The notes beneath the pieces are model-generated. The model ran no database searches. It was not told the DNA's origin and saw only the letters and a list, made by a program, of their open reading frames with translations. A stretch of 64,000 bases of DNA from Musa acuminata AAA Group (Eukaryota > Streptophyta > Magnoliopsida > Zingiberales > Musaceae). The translations under genes were made by a program, and so were the position numbers. The stretch is from positions 34,148,501 through 34,212,500 of the forward strand of contig NC_088345.1 of NCBI RefSeq assembly GCF_036884655.1, written 5' to 3'. Of this stretch, positions 31,885 through 44,290 are shown piece after piece. Each line of letters begins with the position of its first letter. The first letter of the stretch is position 1.

Positions 31885-33389
31885 TGTTAGGAAAAGAGTC
31901 GGCACTAAGAGGGGGGGGTGAATTAGTGTAATAGTAAAATATGTTGGTTCTGAAAATTCTTTCATACAATAAAAGCCAAACTTGGAAATGCTTAACTTGA
32001 AAGCATGTTCGTAAATGTATTGAAGGAAGTAGGCAAGTAAACTAGTTTGTAGTAAAGTAAATTTCTCAAGACGAAATGCAAACTATATTTTAGAGTGGTT
32101 CGGTCGTCGTGACCTACATCCACTTCGCCGATTCCTCTTTCGTCGAGGCCAACGACATCCACTATCAGTATGCCTTTAATAGGTTAAGACCAACCACCTT
32201 TTACACCCCTCTTCTCCTTTTCACAGGTTTAGGAGACTACTTTTACAAGCACACACACTCCTCCTAAACAGAATTCTAGACTTAGACTAGAGTAGAGGAT
32301 TTCTCAAGTGATTGTAACAGCATTTCTTCACTTAAGCAAGGATGAGAGGGGTATTTATAGGCTTCAAGTTGATTCAAACTTGGAGCCTAAAAACATCTTA
32401 TCTCCGGTTTCCTAGGTTCAAGCGGTACCATTGCTAGTGTCAGTTTGACACTAAAACTGGACTAGGTGGTACCACCACCTAGTCTGGTGGTACCACTGCT
32501 TGGCAACCTGCCACTGGGTGGTACCACTGCCCAGACTGGCGGTACCACCGCCTGACACAGTCTTGGAGACTATACCACAATGGTGTCACCTCTTGGGATG
32601 TTTGGGCCTTTCATTGGGCCCAACACAGTCCTTACATGGGTCCAACTAGCCCTTAATTAGGTTGGCCCAAATCCAAATCCAATTATGTGCTAACTACGAA
32701 ATCTAAGAAATTTCCTAAGCTAAACAAGTCTGTAAGTCTAGTTTCTTCCAGCAAGCTTCCAGCGATCTTCCGGCGAACTTCTGACGATCTCTCAGCAATG
32801 TTCCAACTGACTCCCAGCAAGCTCTTAGACTTCACGATGATCTTCTTGGCGAGTTCCGGTGAGCTTCTCTAACAAGCTCTGAGACTTCTCGGCTGGTTCC
32901 TGTAAAACTTCCGACGAACTCTCAAACTCCCAACGAAATCGCGTCCTTGACTCCGGGACTTCATTTTGCATCATGCCTTGCTATCATAGTTAATCCTGCA
33001 CATGTAAAACACACTTCAATCTAGACAATTATTACTAACCTTGAATAATATTGTTTGGCAAGTCATTGGTCCATCAACACTTTGTTTGATTCTTCGATAC
33101 ATCATTTTCTCTTGCGGCCTATTGCCCAATTGGTCAGTTGACTCTGCATCTCTGATATCCTTGGTGTAATATCCACTCTTCTTGGCCTGATGCCCGAAGC
33201 CTTCTATCGATACGTCGATCGATACTCCGGTCCGACGTCTAATCTTCTGACATGTTTTCCTTCGACCCAACATGATTCTTCCTGCTTTAATTGTCTCATC
33301 CTGATCGAAGCATCCTGCATCACTAAAAATGTAGATCAAATCATAAACACTTATCAATTGGTTTCATCATCAAAATATGAGATTCAACA
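31885..33389 (-). repeat. 3' LTR of the gag-only SIRE derivative
   Basis: Plus-strand ends tgttagg and attcaaca. The purine tract (plus strand atctccccctttttgatg) adjoins at 33390. It contains GGTACC-rich repeats at about 32420-32570 and a TATA box (plus-strand tatttata) at 32352-32359. Confidence 0.9.
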
Positions 33390-33406
33390 ATCTCCCCCTT
33401 TTTGAT

Positions 33407-35149
33407 GATGACAACCAATTGATGATGGAGTTAACCTTAACTCCCCCTATCAATATGTCATATTGATAGAACCTTGAATTCAAGTTGAATTCTAAGTCAT
33501 TGTAAATTTCATCATGAATATTTGCAACACATCATCATGCGTAACATAATCATACTTCTCCTCCTTTGTCATCAACAAAAAGGAGAAGTTTAACTTTCAA
33601 GTGTTTAGAAATAAAAGTTCAAATCGTTGCATAATAAAATTTTTAGTTTTATCATCATGCAATTTGTAAGCTAGAAAATTTAGCAAGTGTTACACCATGC
33701 AAGCTATCAAGTTTTAGATATGCAAGGTAGTAAGATAACAAGTTTACTACATAGAAGCTAGCAAAAATTTCAAAAGTAAATGCAAGATGGCTTTCTTATG
33801 TAAGCTAACGATTCTTGCTTCCTATTGCAATGTGCAAGTTGTAAGTTTTGCTTCTTAAGATAGGCAAGATAGTACTTTTGCAATTTTTTTTTCGTAAGAT
33901 AGGCAAGCTAGTGATGTTCAAGATAGCAAGCTCTTTCTTCTCTTTTGAAAATTGCCATTTTTGCTTCCTTTGCAAAGTGCAAGCTAGCAAAATTTTGTTT
34001 CATTCTTGTGCAAGCTAGCATCTTTCTCTTTGAGATGTGCACATTAGCAACTCTTTCTCTACCTTTGTCATTGGCAAAAAGAGAGGAAGAATATAATTTT
34101 GTAGTTCTTTTCCCTTTACATCAATATTCACATCATGAGAATAATAAATTTGCATTATAAACATAATCTCATGTTTATCATTCAAGCTAGCATATATTTT
34201 TTATTCTCATTTGCAATGTGCAAGCTAACAATCTCCTTTTTCTTTTACAATAATGATTCAATCATATCATGCAATATACAAATCATAAATATTTCAAATC
34301 AAGATGGTATCAAAAGGTCAAATTACATTATATCCTACCATGCATGATCATAACTTCACATTTGTATGCATCAAAATAATATCAAGAGTATTTCATGCAT
34401 AATTTTATATCATCACATGAAAAATATCAAAAGAATTTTGATGATGAGATGCATAAATAATGAAGATAAATTGTGAATATCAAGAGACATATTATGATTC
34501 TTTTTTTAATAACTCAAATATTGAAAAGAAAGAATCATAGTAGATAATCTTGATTTATAAAAAGAATTTTCAAGTTATAATTTCGAGAAATCAAGATAAA
34601 AAATCATGGTTAGATGAAACTCATTCAAATCATCAAAATTACTTTCAAGATATTCAAAATGACATAAACAACTTTATCCATCTCTTAGTGAAAAATTAAC
34701 AATATAGAGAAAAAGAAACTTTTAAGAAAAATATTTTTTTCTTTTTAGTTGTTTCAATTCATGTGATTTATTTCATAGAAGTATGCCTTTTTCATTGGTG
34801 CTAAATAAAAAAATATGCATCAACGTTTAAAAACTGAAAAAGCCACTTTCATTACCGTAAAAATCGATAATCCATAAATCGCAAGAATCGTTATACATAA
34901 TTTAGAAAGATAAACTTACTAAGCATGATATCATCAAACATGATTTCATAAGGCATTTTTAATCAAAATTATTTTTTTTATTATAAACATATGATTTTCA
35001 TGATTATTTTTAAAATTACTAGCATGATTCATAATTTTTACATTTTCATTATTAAACATGTAATTTTCAAGAAAATTAATTCTAAACTAAATTAAAAATA
35101 ACTCATGAAAAGCATTATATAATTTCAAAATAAATTAAGGGCATTTTGA
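33407..35149 (-). other. AT-rich spacer with gcaagctagca-type repeats
   Basis: From about 33640 to 34230 the words gcaagctagcaa, gtgcaagctagc and ttttgcttctc recur at irregular spacing. The rest is A/T-rich with no coding signal. The same words occur in 57318-58917 and 60464-60896, so this spacer is a property of the gag-only family. Confidence 0.7.
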
Positions 35150-35920
35150 TTACCTCATCGTCGAAAGCCGTTAAGGCATAGTTTGCCACCTCGCCTTTGT
35201 TGATTTTCTCCTCGTAGCTCATTTTATCCAAAATTGCTTCCTTCTTATGTTCATAGCAAGTCCTTCCTGTTCTTTAGAAGGTAGTTCTCAAGTTCTTCAT
35301 GTGCATTGCACGTCATTTCATAGGTCATCGAAGACCCTATAAATTCTTCAATTGGTAAATAGTTTAAGTTTTTTGATTCGAATAGCTATTACTTTTGAAT
35401 CCCAACTCTTATTAAGAGAACGTAAAATTTTGTTTACAAGTTCAAAATCCAAAAAGTTTTTACCAAATGCTTTTAAACCATTGACAACATCTATAAAACA
35501 GGTGTATATGTCTCTAATTGTTTCACTTGGTTTCATATGAAACAATTCAAAATCATGCATTAAAATATTAATCTTAGAGTCTTTTACTCTACTAGTGCCT
35601 TCGTGTGTGGTTTCAAGAATGTGTCAAATATCGAAAGCCGTTTCGTAAGTAGAAACCCGATTGAACTCAGTTTTGTCTAAGGCGCAAAATAGAGCATTCA
35701 TTGCTATAGCATTTAAAGAAAAAGTTTTCTTCTCTAAATCATTCCAATGGTTCATTAGAAGAGAAGACCTTCGAAAACCATTTTCAATAATATTCCATAA
35801 ATCAAAGTTTAAGGAAAGCAAGAAAACTCTCATACAAGTTTTCCAATAAGTGTAGTCTGTCCCATTGAACAAGGGAGGACGAATTAGAGAGTGACCCTCT
35901 TGAAAGTTGAAAAGAGCTAT
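35150..35920 (-). pseudogene. Truncated SIRE-type Gag, start codon lost
   Basis: The minus strand matches the N-terminal Gag core of the other SIRE copies: FNGTDYTYWKTCMRVFL, DLWNIIENGF, WNDLEKKTFSLNA, ETIRDIYTCFIDVVNGL and NKILRSLNKSWDSKV. The expected initiator reads ATA at 35918-35920. A TGA replaces Trp after ETAFDI, and the zinc knuckle is absent. Frame is lost after about residue 200. Confidence 0.85.
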
Positions 35921-35956
35921 TTTTCTTAGGTGTTAAACCAAATGAGAAATATAAGG

Positions 35957-35968
35957 CTCTGATACCAA
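35957..35968 (-). other. Primer binding site of the gag-only SIRE derivative
   Basis: The minus strand reads TGGTATCAGAGC next to the 5' LTR end at 35970. Confidence 0.85.
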
Positions 35969-35969
35969 C

Positions 35970-37555
35970 TGTTAGGAGAAGAGTCGGCACTAAGAGGGGG
36001 GGTGAATTAGTGCAGCGATAAAATACGTCGGTTCTGAAAATTCTTTCGTATGATAAAAGTTGAACTCGGAAATGCTTAACTTAAAAGCATGTTCATAAAT
36101 GTATTGAAGGCAGTAAGCAAGTAAACTGGTTTGCAGTAAAGTAAATTTCTCAAGACGAAATGCAAACCAGATTTTAGAGTGGTTCGGTCGTCATGACCTA
36201 CATTCATTTCACTGATTCCTCTTCCGTCGAGGCCACCGGTATCCACTATCGGTCTTCCTTCAATAGGCAAAGACCAACCATCTTTTACACCCCTCTTCTC
36301 CTTTTCATAGGTTTAGGAGACAACCTTTACAAGCACACACACTCCTCCTAAACAGAATTCTAGACTTAGACTAGAGGAGGGGATTTCTCAAGTGATTGCA
36401 ATAGCGTTTCTTCGCTTTTAAACTCTTTGTGCTTGTTTCTTTTAACAGAGATGAGAGGGGTATTTATAGGCTTCAAGTTGATTCAAACTTGGAGCCTAAA
36501 AATATCTCATCTTGGGTTTCCTGGGTCCGAGCGGTACCACCGCCTGTGTTGGGCGGTACTACCGCTAGTGTCAGTCTGACACTGATACTACACTGGGCGG
36601 TACCACTGCCCAGTCTAGCAATACCACTGCCTTGCAACCTGCCACTAGGCAATACCACCGTCCAGACTGGTGGTACCACCGCTTGACACAGTCTTAGAGA
36701 TTGTGCCACGATGGTGTCACCTCTTGGGGCACTATTTAGGCCTTTCATTTGGCCCAATACAGTCTTTACATGGGCCTAACTGGCCCCTAATTAGGTTTGC
36801 CCAAATACAAACCCAATTATGTGCTAACTATGAAATCTAAGACATTTCCTAAGCTAAACAAGTCCGTAAGTCTAGTTTCTTCCGGCGAGCTTCCAGCGAT
36901 CTTCCGGTGAACTTCTGATGATCTCTCAGCAATGTTCCAACGGACTCCCAACAAGCTCCTGGACTTCACGATGATCTTCTTGGCGAGTTTCAACGAGCTT
37001 CTCTAGCAAGCTCTGAGACTTCTCGGCTGGTTCCTACAGAATTTTCGACGAATGTCCGGACTTCCTACGAACTCTCGAACTTCCAACGAAATCACGTCCT
37101 TGACTTTGGGACTTCATTTTGCTTCATGCATTGCTATCATAGTTAATTCTGCACATGTAAAACACACTTCGATCTAGACAATTATTACTAAGATTGAATC
37201 ATATTGTTCGGCATGTCATTGATCCATCGACGCTTCGTTCGATTCTTCAGCGCATCGTCATCTCTTGCGACCTATTACCCAATCGGCCAGTTGACTCCAC
37301 AACTCCAATATCCTTGGTGCAATATCTGCTCTTCATGGCCTGATGCCCGAATCCATGGCCCGAAGCCTTCTATCGATACATCGACCGATCCTCTAGCCCG
37401 ACGTCCAATCTTCTAACATATTTTCCTCCGGCCCAACATGATTCTTCCTGCTTTAATTATCTCATCCTGATCGAAGCATCCTGCGTCACTAAAAATGCAG
37501 ATCAAATCATAAACATTAATCAATTGGTTTCATCATCAAAATACGAGATTCAACA
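35970..37555 (-). repeat. 5' LTR of the gag-only SIRE derivative
   Basis: 1586 bp. A TATA box on the minus strand (plus-strand tatttata) is at 36461-36468, and GGTACC-rich repeats lie at about 36528-36680. It is about 80 bp longer than its partner because of small indels, including extra sequence near 36420 and 37340. Confidence 0.9.
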
Positions 37556-37910
37556 CCAGTACGTCAATTGCTCTTCCGGTGAGCTTCCGGTGATCTTCCG
37601 ACGAACTCTCGGCAATATTCCGGTGGACTCTCGGTAAGCTCCCAGACTTTATGATGATCTTCTTGGCGAGTTTTGATGAGCTTTTTTGGCAAGCTCCTGG
37701 ACTTCTCAGTTGGTTCCGGTAGAACTTCCGATGAACGTCCGGACTTCCGACAAACTCTTGAACTTCCAATGAGATCTCGATCTTGACTCCGGCACAACAC
37801 CTGCATTATGTCTTACTACTATCGTAGTTAATCCTATACATTTTTCTCAATATATAGATTGAATCAAACAATTAATAATTAATTTCATCGTCAAAATCTA
37901 AAATTCAACA
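37556..37910 (-). repeat. SIRE 5' LTR, outer end
   Basis: On the minus strand it starts TGTTGAATT at 37910 and runs into the insertion at 37555, continuing at 31884. No purine tract adjoins 37910, so this is the outer (5') end of that element. Confidence 0.78.
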
Positions 37911-38213
37911 AAAATCGCTCGTAAAGATACTGTTATTATTGGTCGGAGGAGAGGTTATGCTACTATTGCAACAACAGCAACTACAGAAGGTGTTGTTGTA
38001 GTAGGAAGACATCAATTTCTTGGATGCTTACGATTCAAGGATATGCCTAGCGAGCAGATCAGAGGAGATGGAGGGGCGATCACGGAGGGGAATACTACCT
38101 AGTAGAAGAGGAAAAGTAGGGGAAAGTTGCAGCTGTCGATCTTTGGAGCAGAGAGGTAGGCCTCGATCACCTCCTAGAGCACATTCAGAGATCAGTGACA
38201 GAGGGTTGCGATT

Positions 38214-38253
<40 letters not shown>

Positions 38254-39124
38254 CTAGTGAGGTAGATCAGAAGAGGAAGAAGTCTGCCGCTATGTCTTTC
38301 ACATGGGAAGCTTCGATAGTGTAGCTGGCAATGATCGTCGAGGTTTGTCCTTCGAGTCGAAGGGTCTTACAGGAAGTTCCACCTCCCTACCAATTCCTAA
38401 GGAACGATCGCAAGAGGAGGGGTGATTGTTCGGTGCAGATCAGGTGACAATAGTTGCGATTGATGTAGATCACATCGTTCAACTGAGTTTGATGACCAGA
38501 AGGGTGACAGAGCTCGAGGGAGAGGTGCCCTCGGTAAAGGAGTCAGATAGCAAAATCATAGAGCCAAATTGAAGGAGGCTTGGAGGAGACTACGATGGAG
38601 GAAGAAGTGAAAGGTACCTCTAGCAGAAGGCTTTGTCTAGAGGAGGAGGCCAGGCTTCAGTTGGCGAGGGAGCAATAGTCGGTGGCAAAAATAGGGGCTG
38701 TGACCACCGAGCAGAGGGAAACCTTCAAACTTAGCAATCAGCTCCAATGAGTCACAGGGAGGATAGTTAGTGAAGGATCATCCTCCATTGTCAGAGATGA
38801 GCAACGACAGTCGAAAATGGGCGATAGCAACGATTTGAAGTCTATCTATTGCAGATCTACAAATGAGGAGGTAGGGGAAGATTGACAAAGGTCCCCCGTA
38901 ATTGAAGGAGAAGACTGAGAAGAAGAGCGTGGTGGAGGGGCAGAGCCAATGCGCGAGGTGTCGCAAGAGGATGGGGTTCCAGTGTCAATGCAGATCCACC
39001 TACTTGATTTCAAGGCAACCGATCATGTAGAGGAGAAGGCTTACTGTCGCCAAGGAGATCAGAGTAATCGATCGCTATCACTGGACAGTAATGAAACAAG
39101 AAGAAATCTTACTCAAGACAAAAG
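37911..39124 (-). other. Copia leader/gag-like remnant, minus strand
   Basis: Lies between a Copia-type primer site and the SIRE LTR. It holds a CT run (38215-38249) and purine-rich sequence with only short open frames. Some plus-strand frames look Glu/Arg-rich, but no domain is recognisable. Confidence 0.4.
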
Positions 39125-39573
39125 AGGCTCGATACCATGATAAAGGATGCGATAGATGCGATGAAAAAAATATAATAAATAATATGGATCAATTTCATTA
39201 AAGTGAGTAGCAATTTATACAAAGGAGAGATTTCCTCTATCATGGTTAATCTATTAAGAAAAATATTTTCAGGAAATCTTATTTTCTATTACCAAATGCA
39301 TGGAACATTATGGGTTTATAATGAGTTATGCTCAACCTTTTTGAGTATTTTTCTTTTTTTCCATGTGAGTGAGGTTTTTGTTTTTATCTTAGATAAAATT
39401 GTGATACTTTCTATAAATATTTCTATAGAAGTTAACCAAGTTGAATGTTGACTGCTAATTCTGGTTTAGCATACTTTAAGGGAAAAAAAGTAGGAAAAAT
39501 GAAAGAAGAAACTGATGTACCGTGGGACATTAACAAACTAGAAAAGTCAAACATAAAATCTTCTCGATGGATC
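39125..39573 (-). repeat. Copia LTR end with primer site, minus strand
   Basis: The plus-strand sequence gaggctcgataccatgataaa reads on the minus strand as an LTR end (TTTATCA) followed by TGGTATCGAGCCTC, one base short of the canonical primer site. This marks a minus-strand Copia 5' LTR starting at about 39138 on the plus strand. It is cut at 39573 by a gypsy element. The far LTR end was not found. Confidence 0.5.
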
Positions 39574-40086
39574 TGATACGGCACATTTTGGGACCCGAAC
39601 ATGCTACCACTGACATCACAAGCGAAGTCAGAACCGTACCAAGAAGTTGTTCCACCTGTCCCGTCTCAAGAGCTTAGGGAGGTGCCGTCTGACGCGGCTT
39701 CACACGCCCCGAGACGACGGCTGGTCAGAGGTGTCATCCCATCCCTAGAGGGTTGGCGATCACATCGAATCGATGTATTATCGACCCTTGTGGAATAGTA
39801 TAAAGCCCCAGGCTAGCCTTCGACCAAGGGGGGAAAAACAATTCGACCCACTACTGACTTACTCGTCGGAGGGGCCAAAGTCGAAAATCACCCGACGAAG
39901 ATCATTTTTATAGGTAAGCGGCCACCCCCGAGCCACGAGCGTCTCAACCCAGGGGACGCCATCCACCGCACAAAGGAGAGCAGTTAATCGGCCCGGATCC
40001 CGACCAACATCAACCAGCACTCCTTCCCGAGGGCACAGCCACCTCATCATCTGACTCATCAGCCACGGTATATTTGTTCACTAACA
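39574..40086 (+). repeat. 5' LTR of the gypsy element
   Basis: Starts tgatacggcacattttggg and ends tcactaaca. A TATA-like tagtataaagc lies at about 39796-39804. Confidence 0.88.
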
Positions 40087-40088
40087 TT

Positions 40089-40106
40089 TTGGCACTAGAA
40101 GGAGGG
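40089..40106 (+). other. Primer binding site of the gypsy element
   Basis: ttggcactagaaggaggg follows the LTR end. It differs from the initiator-Met site used by all the other elements here, so another tRNA must be the primer. I cannot name it with confidence. Confidence 0.6.
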
Positions 40107-40228
40107 CCATGTCGTAGGAGCATCTTGCAGGAGCTCTCCCCGAGGGAGAACCACTGACCGGTCTCCCCTCCGTCGAGCCCGGAGATCAGTCCCTCCCCAC
40201 CCTTAGAGATGGGGGGATCCCGGCCTCG

Positions 40229-40526
40229 ATGCCAGATTGCTACTGGCACCAGTTTAATGACCCGGGGTTGTTGCCCCCCGGACTTACCACAGGACCCTCG
40301 GCCGTGTCGCCCGAGGCGTTCCTCAACCTGACCAAGCAAGTACAAGCGATGGCGGGGATGATGCAGACGCTCGTCTCGCTCATTCCCCAAATCGTGCGAC
40401 TAGCAGCTCGGACCCTTGACCCAACCCAACAAAGACCGAGCAAGGAGCAGGTCAAGACGGGAGAAGCCCAAAACCAAACGACGGACCTGAGAGGTCCGCC
40501 CGAGTAGAGCATACCTGCACCCTGTC
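40229..40526 (+). pseudogene. Gypsy Gag, N-terminal part
   Basis: The plus strand encodes SPEAFLNLTKQVQAMAGMMQ and TLVSLIPQIV, a coil typical of the N-terminal part of plant gypsy Gag. A TAG at 40505-40507 (PPE then stop, Gln likely before) ends it. The chromovirus then interrupts the gene at 40526; the remainder resumes at 50050. Confidence 0.72.
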
Positions 40527-41201
40527 TGTCACGTCCCCCCCCCACAAATTAAAATTCTCATTCATGAGGTATGAACCTAACTCAAGTTGATAATATTATA
40601 ATTCAACAAACAATCCAGGATCCAATCACACATTTGAGGTCACTAAGAAAAAACATTCAAGTCATTCACCTCTACAATCCACAATTCACAAAACCTATGC
40701 AGTTTATAATCATACATCATGTCACTAGATGGTTCTTAAAATCCAAAAGCAACTTAACTAAACCATAACTATATCATAAATCCATAAGCGTGACAATTAA
40801 TGCAATCACAAAACCAACATGTACTACATGTTTATATCAGTACACAGTTTAGACTTAACATTTCCAAAATCCTGACGTAAGAGGTACTTTTCAAATATTT
40901 ACAAGATACATCAATCTAGATTTGTCATTGATATTTCATTACTCCCAAAAAGAACTTATATAACATCAACCAATCAAGTACAAAATATTTGCCCCAAAAT
41001 CTTCTAGTCTTCCACTGCCTCAACCCAATTTACATATTTTAGTGAGCGATAAGCTATCCTGAAAATTTATATAGCAACGGGGTGAGCATATAAAGCTCAG
41101 CAAGTGACTAATATATCCATAGCAAAGAGGACAGGTTTCAAACAAATAAGATATCAAAATACAAAGCAGAGATACAAGATGAAACAATAGCATATTTTTT
41201 T

Positions 41202-41760
41202 GAATGCAGAATTACAATGTCATATCGTTCGAAGCACGTTTTGTTCATACAATCGAGAAAAGGTAATCGGATCATATCATTGGCATAAGGAGCATATTGA
41301 TGACATATGGTAATTTCAAGGCATAACAAAGACCTAAGGAGCATTTTGGATATCATGAATGCAGAATTACGATGTCATTTCGTTTGAATCACGTTTTGTT
41401 CATATAATCGAGGAAAGATAATTAGAGCATATCATTGGCATAAGGAGCATATCGATGACATATGGTAATTTCAAGGCATAACAAAGACGTAAGGAGCATT
41501 TTGGATATCATGAATGCAGAATTACGATGTCATTTCATTCGAAGCACGTTTTGTTCATACAATCGAGGAAAGGTAATTGGAGCATATCATTGACATAAGG
41601 AGCATACCGATGACATATAGTAATTTCAAGGCATAACAAAGACGTAAGGAGCATTTTGGATATCATGAATGCAGAATTACGATGTCATTTCGTTCGAAGC
41701 ACGTTTTGTTCATACAATCGAAGAAAGATAATTGGAGCATATCATTGGCATATGAAATAG
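41202..41760. repeat. 155-bp tandem repeat in the chromovirus LTR
   Basis: Units start with gaatgcagaattac at 41202, 41357, 41512 and 41667; the last is partial. The other LTR has the same array, starting at 47453, 47608, 47763 and about 47918. Confidence 0.9.
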
Positions 41761-43390
41761 TTCGGAACATATCAATGATGAATGAAATGCTTCAGAACGT
41801 ATCAATGGCATATGAAAATATTTTGGAAGCATAAGAAGCATTTCAGAACGTATCAAAGAACAAATACGAAATAGAAGCTCAGACGTCGTACTCTAGCATA
41901 GTGCATGTGAGGTTTAACTTAGTGGTGGCTCCACGCCGTGATGAGTTCTCGACTCCATCCACGGGTAGCCCTTTCCTACTCGAGCCCTCTCACCCTACCC
42001 AAGTGCTAGGTCGGCTCTGAATTTCATATCAAACAGATAGAAGGTGAAGTGGGATTCCAAACATAATATGGTCCATCCATTTCTGAATGACCACCAAACA
42101 TAATCTAGAACATCGCGGGCTCTAAGCACATACCCTTTACCATTTCTAGCAAAGGTCCAAATAATCTCGTAAACACCAGAGTACAAAAGGGTATTGTGAA
42201 TAATGAATTGGGACATATCGAAAGCACATGCGGAATAACGAAATATACATACGTCTTTCGAGTAAATACGATACAAACATAATCTTTCATAAATGTATTC
42301 AGATTTGAAAGAAAACAAAAGCAAGAGCATACAAGGATTTCAAGAAATCACATATAGCTCAATTGAAATAAGAAAGTTAGGTGAATTCAATGTCCAATGA
42401 AATGAAACTGGAAGAGGCACATATCGAAAGCAAATGCGGAACAATGGGATGCATATGCCGAATCATTACGATGCAAACATGATCTTTAGATGATAGCTGC
42501 AGATGTACAAATAAATAAAGGACAAAAGTATACAAAAATTTAAGATAATAATGTAAAGCTTAACTGAAGTAAGAGTTTTTGCCAAAATCGATTTCCAAAG
42601 AGAAGAAACAAGGAAATCCGAAATCGACCAAAGCTCGATTCTGGCAAAATTTGATAGGAACATTGTATAAACTATTAGGATAACCAATTATGCTCCAATT
42701 TATACAAAATAGGTGTCATTAGAAAGCTTTTCAATCTACTTTTAGGCAAATCAAGTTTAACAAGAATTGGAATTTACAATAGGGAGTTACAGATAATTTC
42801 GTAACAAAAGGTCTGAAAATATTAGCTCTGTTTTACTGAATCCTTAGGGTCGATGAAAGCAGATGTTTCAGTTAGCAATTGTACTCCAAAAATTTCAGAT
42901 CAGGTATATACAGAAAGCATTTTGAGTCTAACTTCGAATAAATCATACTTTATATGAATTTGAGTTCACAGCAGAAAGTTATAAGTAGTTAAGCAACAAG
43001 TGGTCAGAAATTTCAGTCCCTGTTTTACAGAATCTGTAGGGTTACTTTAAACAGAAGTCTTAGTAGGCATTTAAACTCCAAATCATTCGATCTTAGTATC
43101 AAAATAAAGATTTTTTTGTCTAATTTTAAATGGAATATGTTTTGTCTAAATCAGAGTTTATTACAAAATGTTATGACCGAAACATTGCATAGAGGTCAGA
43201 TTACCGAAAAATTACAGATTCATAGCTTTATATCAAAACGAAAGAAAGTCTGGTTCTCAGTTGAAATCTTTCAAATTTTGCAGAATAAAAATGGAAACAA
43301 AGATTAAGGTTACTGTGGGATGGGGTTAGAACACTTGCCTTAAAATTATTTGAATCCCAAATGTGGAAAATTTGATGAAAAACCTCAAGC

Positions 43391-43447
43391 TCTTCTTCTT
43401 CTTCTTCTTCTTCTTCTTCTTCTTCTTCTTCTTCTTCTTCTTCTTCT
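43391..43447. repeat. CTT microsatellite
   Basis: About 57 bp of (ctt)n. The other LTR carries only about 30 bp at 49641-49670. Confidence 0.95.
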
Positions 43448-43869
43448 TTTCTCAATCTCATGTTGGCTACAACTCTTTGGGTTTGTTTTCTTTAACCTTT
43501 CATCTAATTATTTGGGTTTTGGCTAATGTAAAAGTTGCAAGGTGTCATGCATGCATGAAAGGGGCTAGGTGTCATCTTTAGAGCAAAGATAAGTGGCACC
43601 AACCTTATGTTAGTTAGTGACACATGTCAACTATATATTTTTTTTCTTTTTTAACTTAAATCTGAATCTTTCATAAATTATATCAAACTTCTAATATTTA
43701 CTCTTGGGTCCCTAGCCATAAACCTTTAATATAATATCATTTAATATAAAATAATTATTAAATAATCCTTATTTTTACAAACAAACCTTTTACTAAATTT
43801 TTAAAAATGGGGGATGTTACACTCTCCCCTCCTTAAAAAAAAAATTTAGTCCTCTAAATTTATCATACC

Positions 43870-44290
43870 TCATTCGACGAAAAGATGAGGATAAGCTTTC
43901 ATCATTTCTTCCTCAAGCTCCCAAGTTGTTTCGTCTCCAGAATGATATCTCGAGATCACTTTAACTAGAGGGATAACCCGATTCCTCAAGATCTTTTCTT
44001 TTTTATCAACAATCTGAGTGGGCTCTTCCACATAAGACAAGTCTTTATCAATCACTATCGGCTCATGCTTAATGATATGAGAGGGATCAGGTATATACTT
44101 TCTGATCATTGAAACATGAAACATATCATGGATATGGCACAATGATGGTGGCAAGGCAATCCTATAAGCGACAGAACCAACCCTCTCAAGAATATCAAAA
44201 GGTCCAATAAATCTTGGGCTTAACTTTCCTTTCTTCCCAAATCTTACAATGCCTTTAGAAGGGGTGACCTTCAGGAATACAAAATCCCCG
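43870..44290 (-). pseudogene. Chromovirus integrase C-terminus with chromodomain
   Basis: The minus strand encodes a Gypsy integrase tail (VHDMFHVSMIRKYIPDPSH-like) and then a chromodomain: YVEEPTQIVDKKEKILRNR, VKVISRYHSGDETTWELEEE, MMKAYPHLF. The aromatic residues of the domain (Tyr, Trp) are present; it would steer integration to chromatin marks. The upstream join to the integrase core is broken by a stop near 44290. Confidence 0.88.

Larger units (their letters stand above)
31885..37555 (-). mobile_element. Gag-only SIRE derivative, minus strand
   Basis: LTRs at 31885-33389 (1505 bp) and 35970-37555 (1586 bp). Flanking pentamers are ctagt (31880-31884) and ccagt (37556-37560), a target duplication with one mismatch. 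The internal 2.58 kb holds a primer site, a truncated gag and a long AT-rich spacer, but no protease, integrase, RT or extra ORF. It sits inside the 5' LTR of an older SIRE derivative. Mobilisation would have needed a full SIRE partner. Confidence 0.88.
40527..43821 (-). repeat. 3' LTR of the chromovirus
   Basis: Plus-strand ends tgtcacgt and gatgttaca. It contains four 155-bp tandem units (41202-41760) and a CTT run (43391-43447). A purine tract (AAGGAGGGGAGAG on the minus strand) adjoins at 43822-43834. Confidence 0.93.

Noticed and set aside
37911..39124. Possible host gene with small Glu/Arg-rich frames
   Set aside because: The frames are short and broken, and the position after a Copia-type primer site makes a degraded retroelement more likely.
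43228..43581. Poly-Glu and poly-Phe frames at the CTT run
   Set aside because: Microsatellite translation products inside an LTR.
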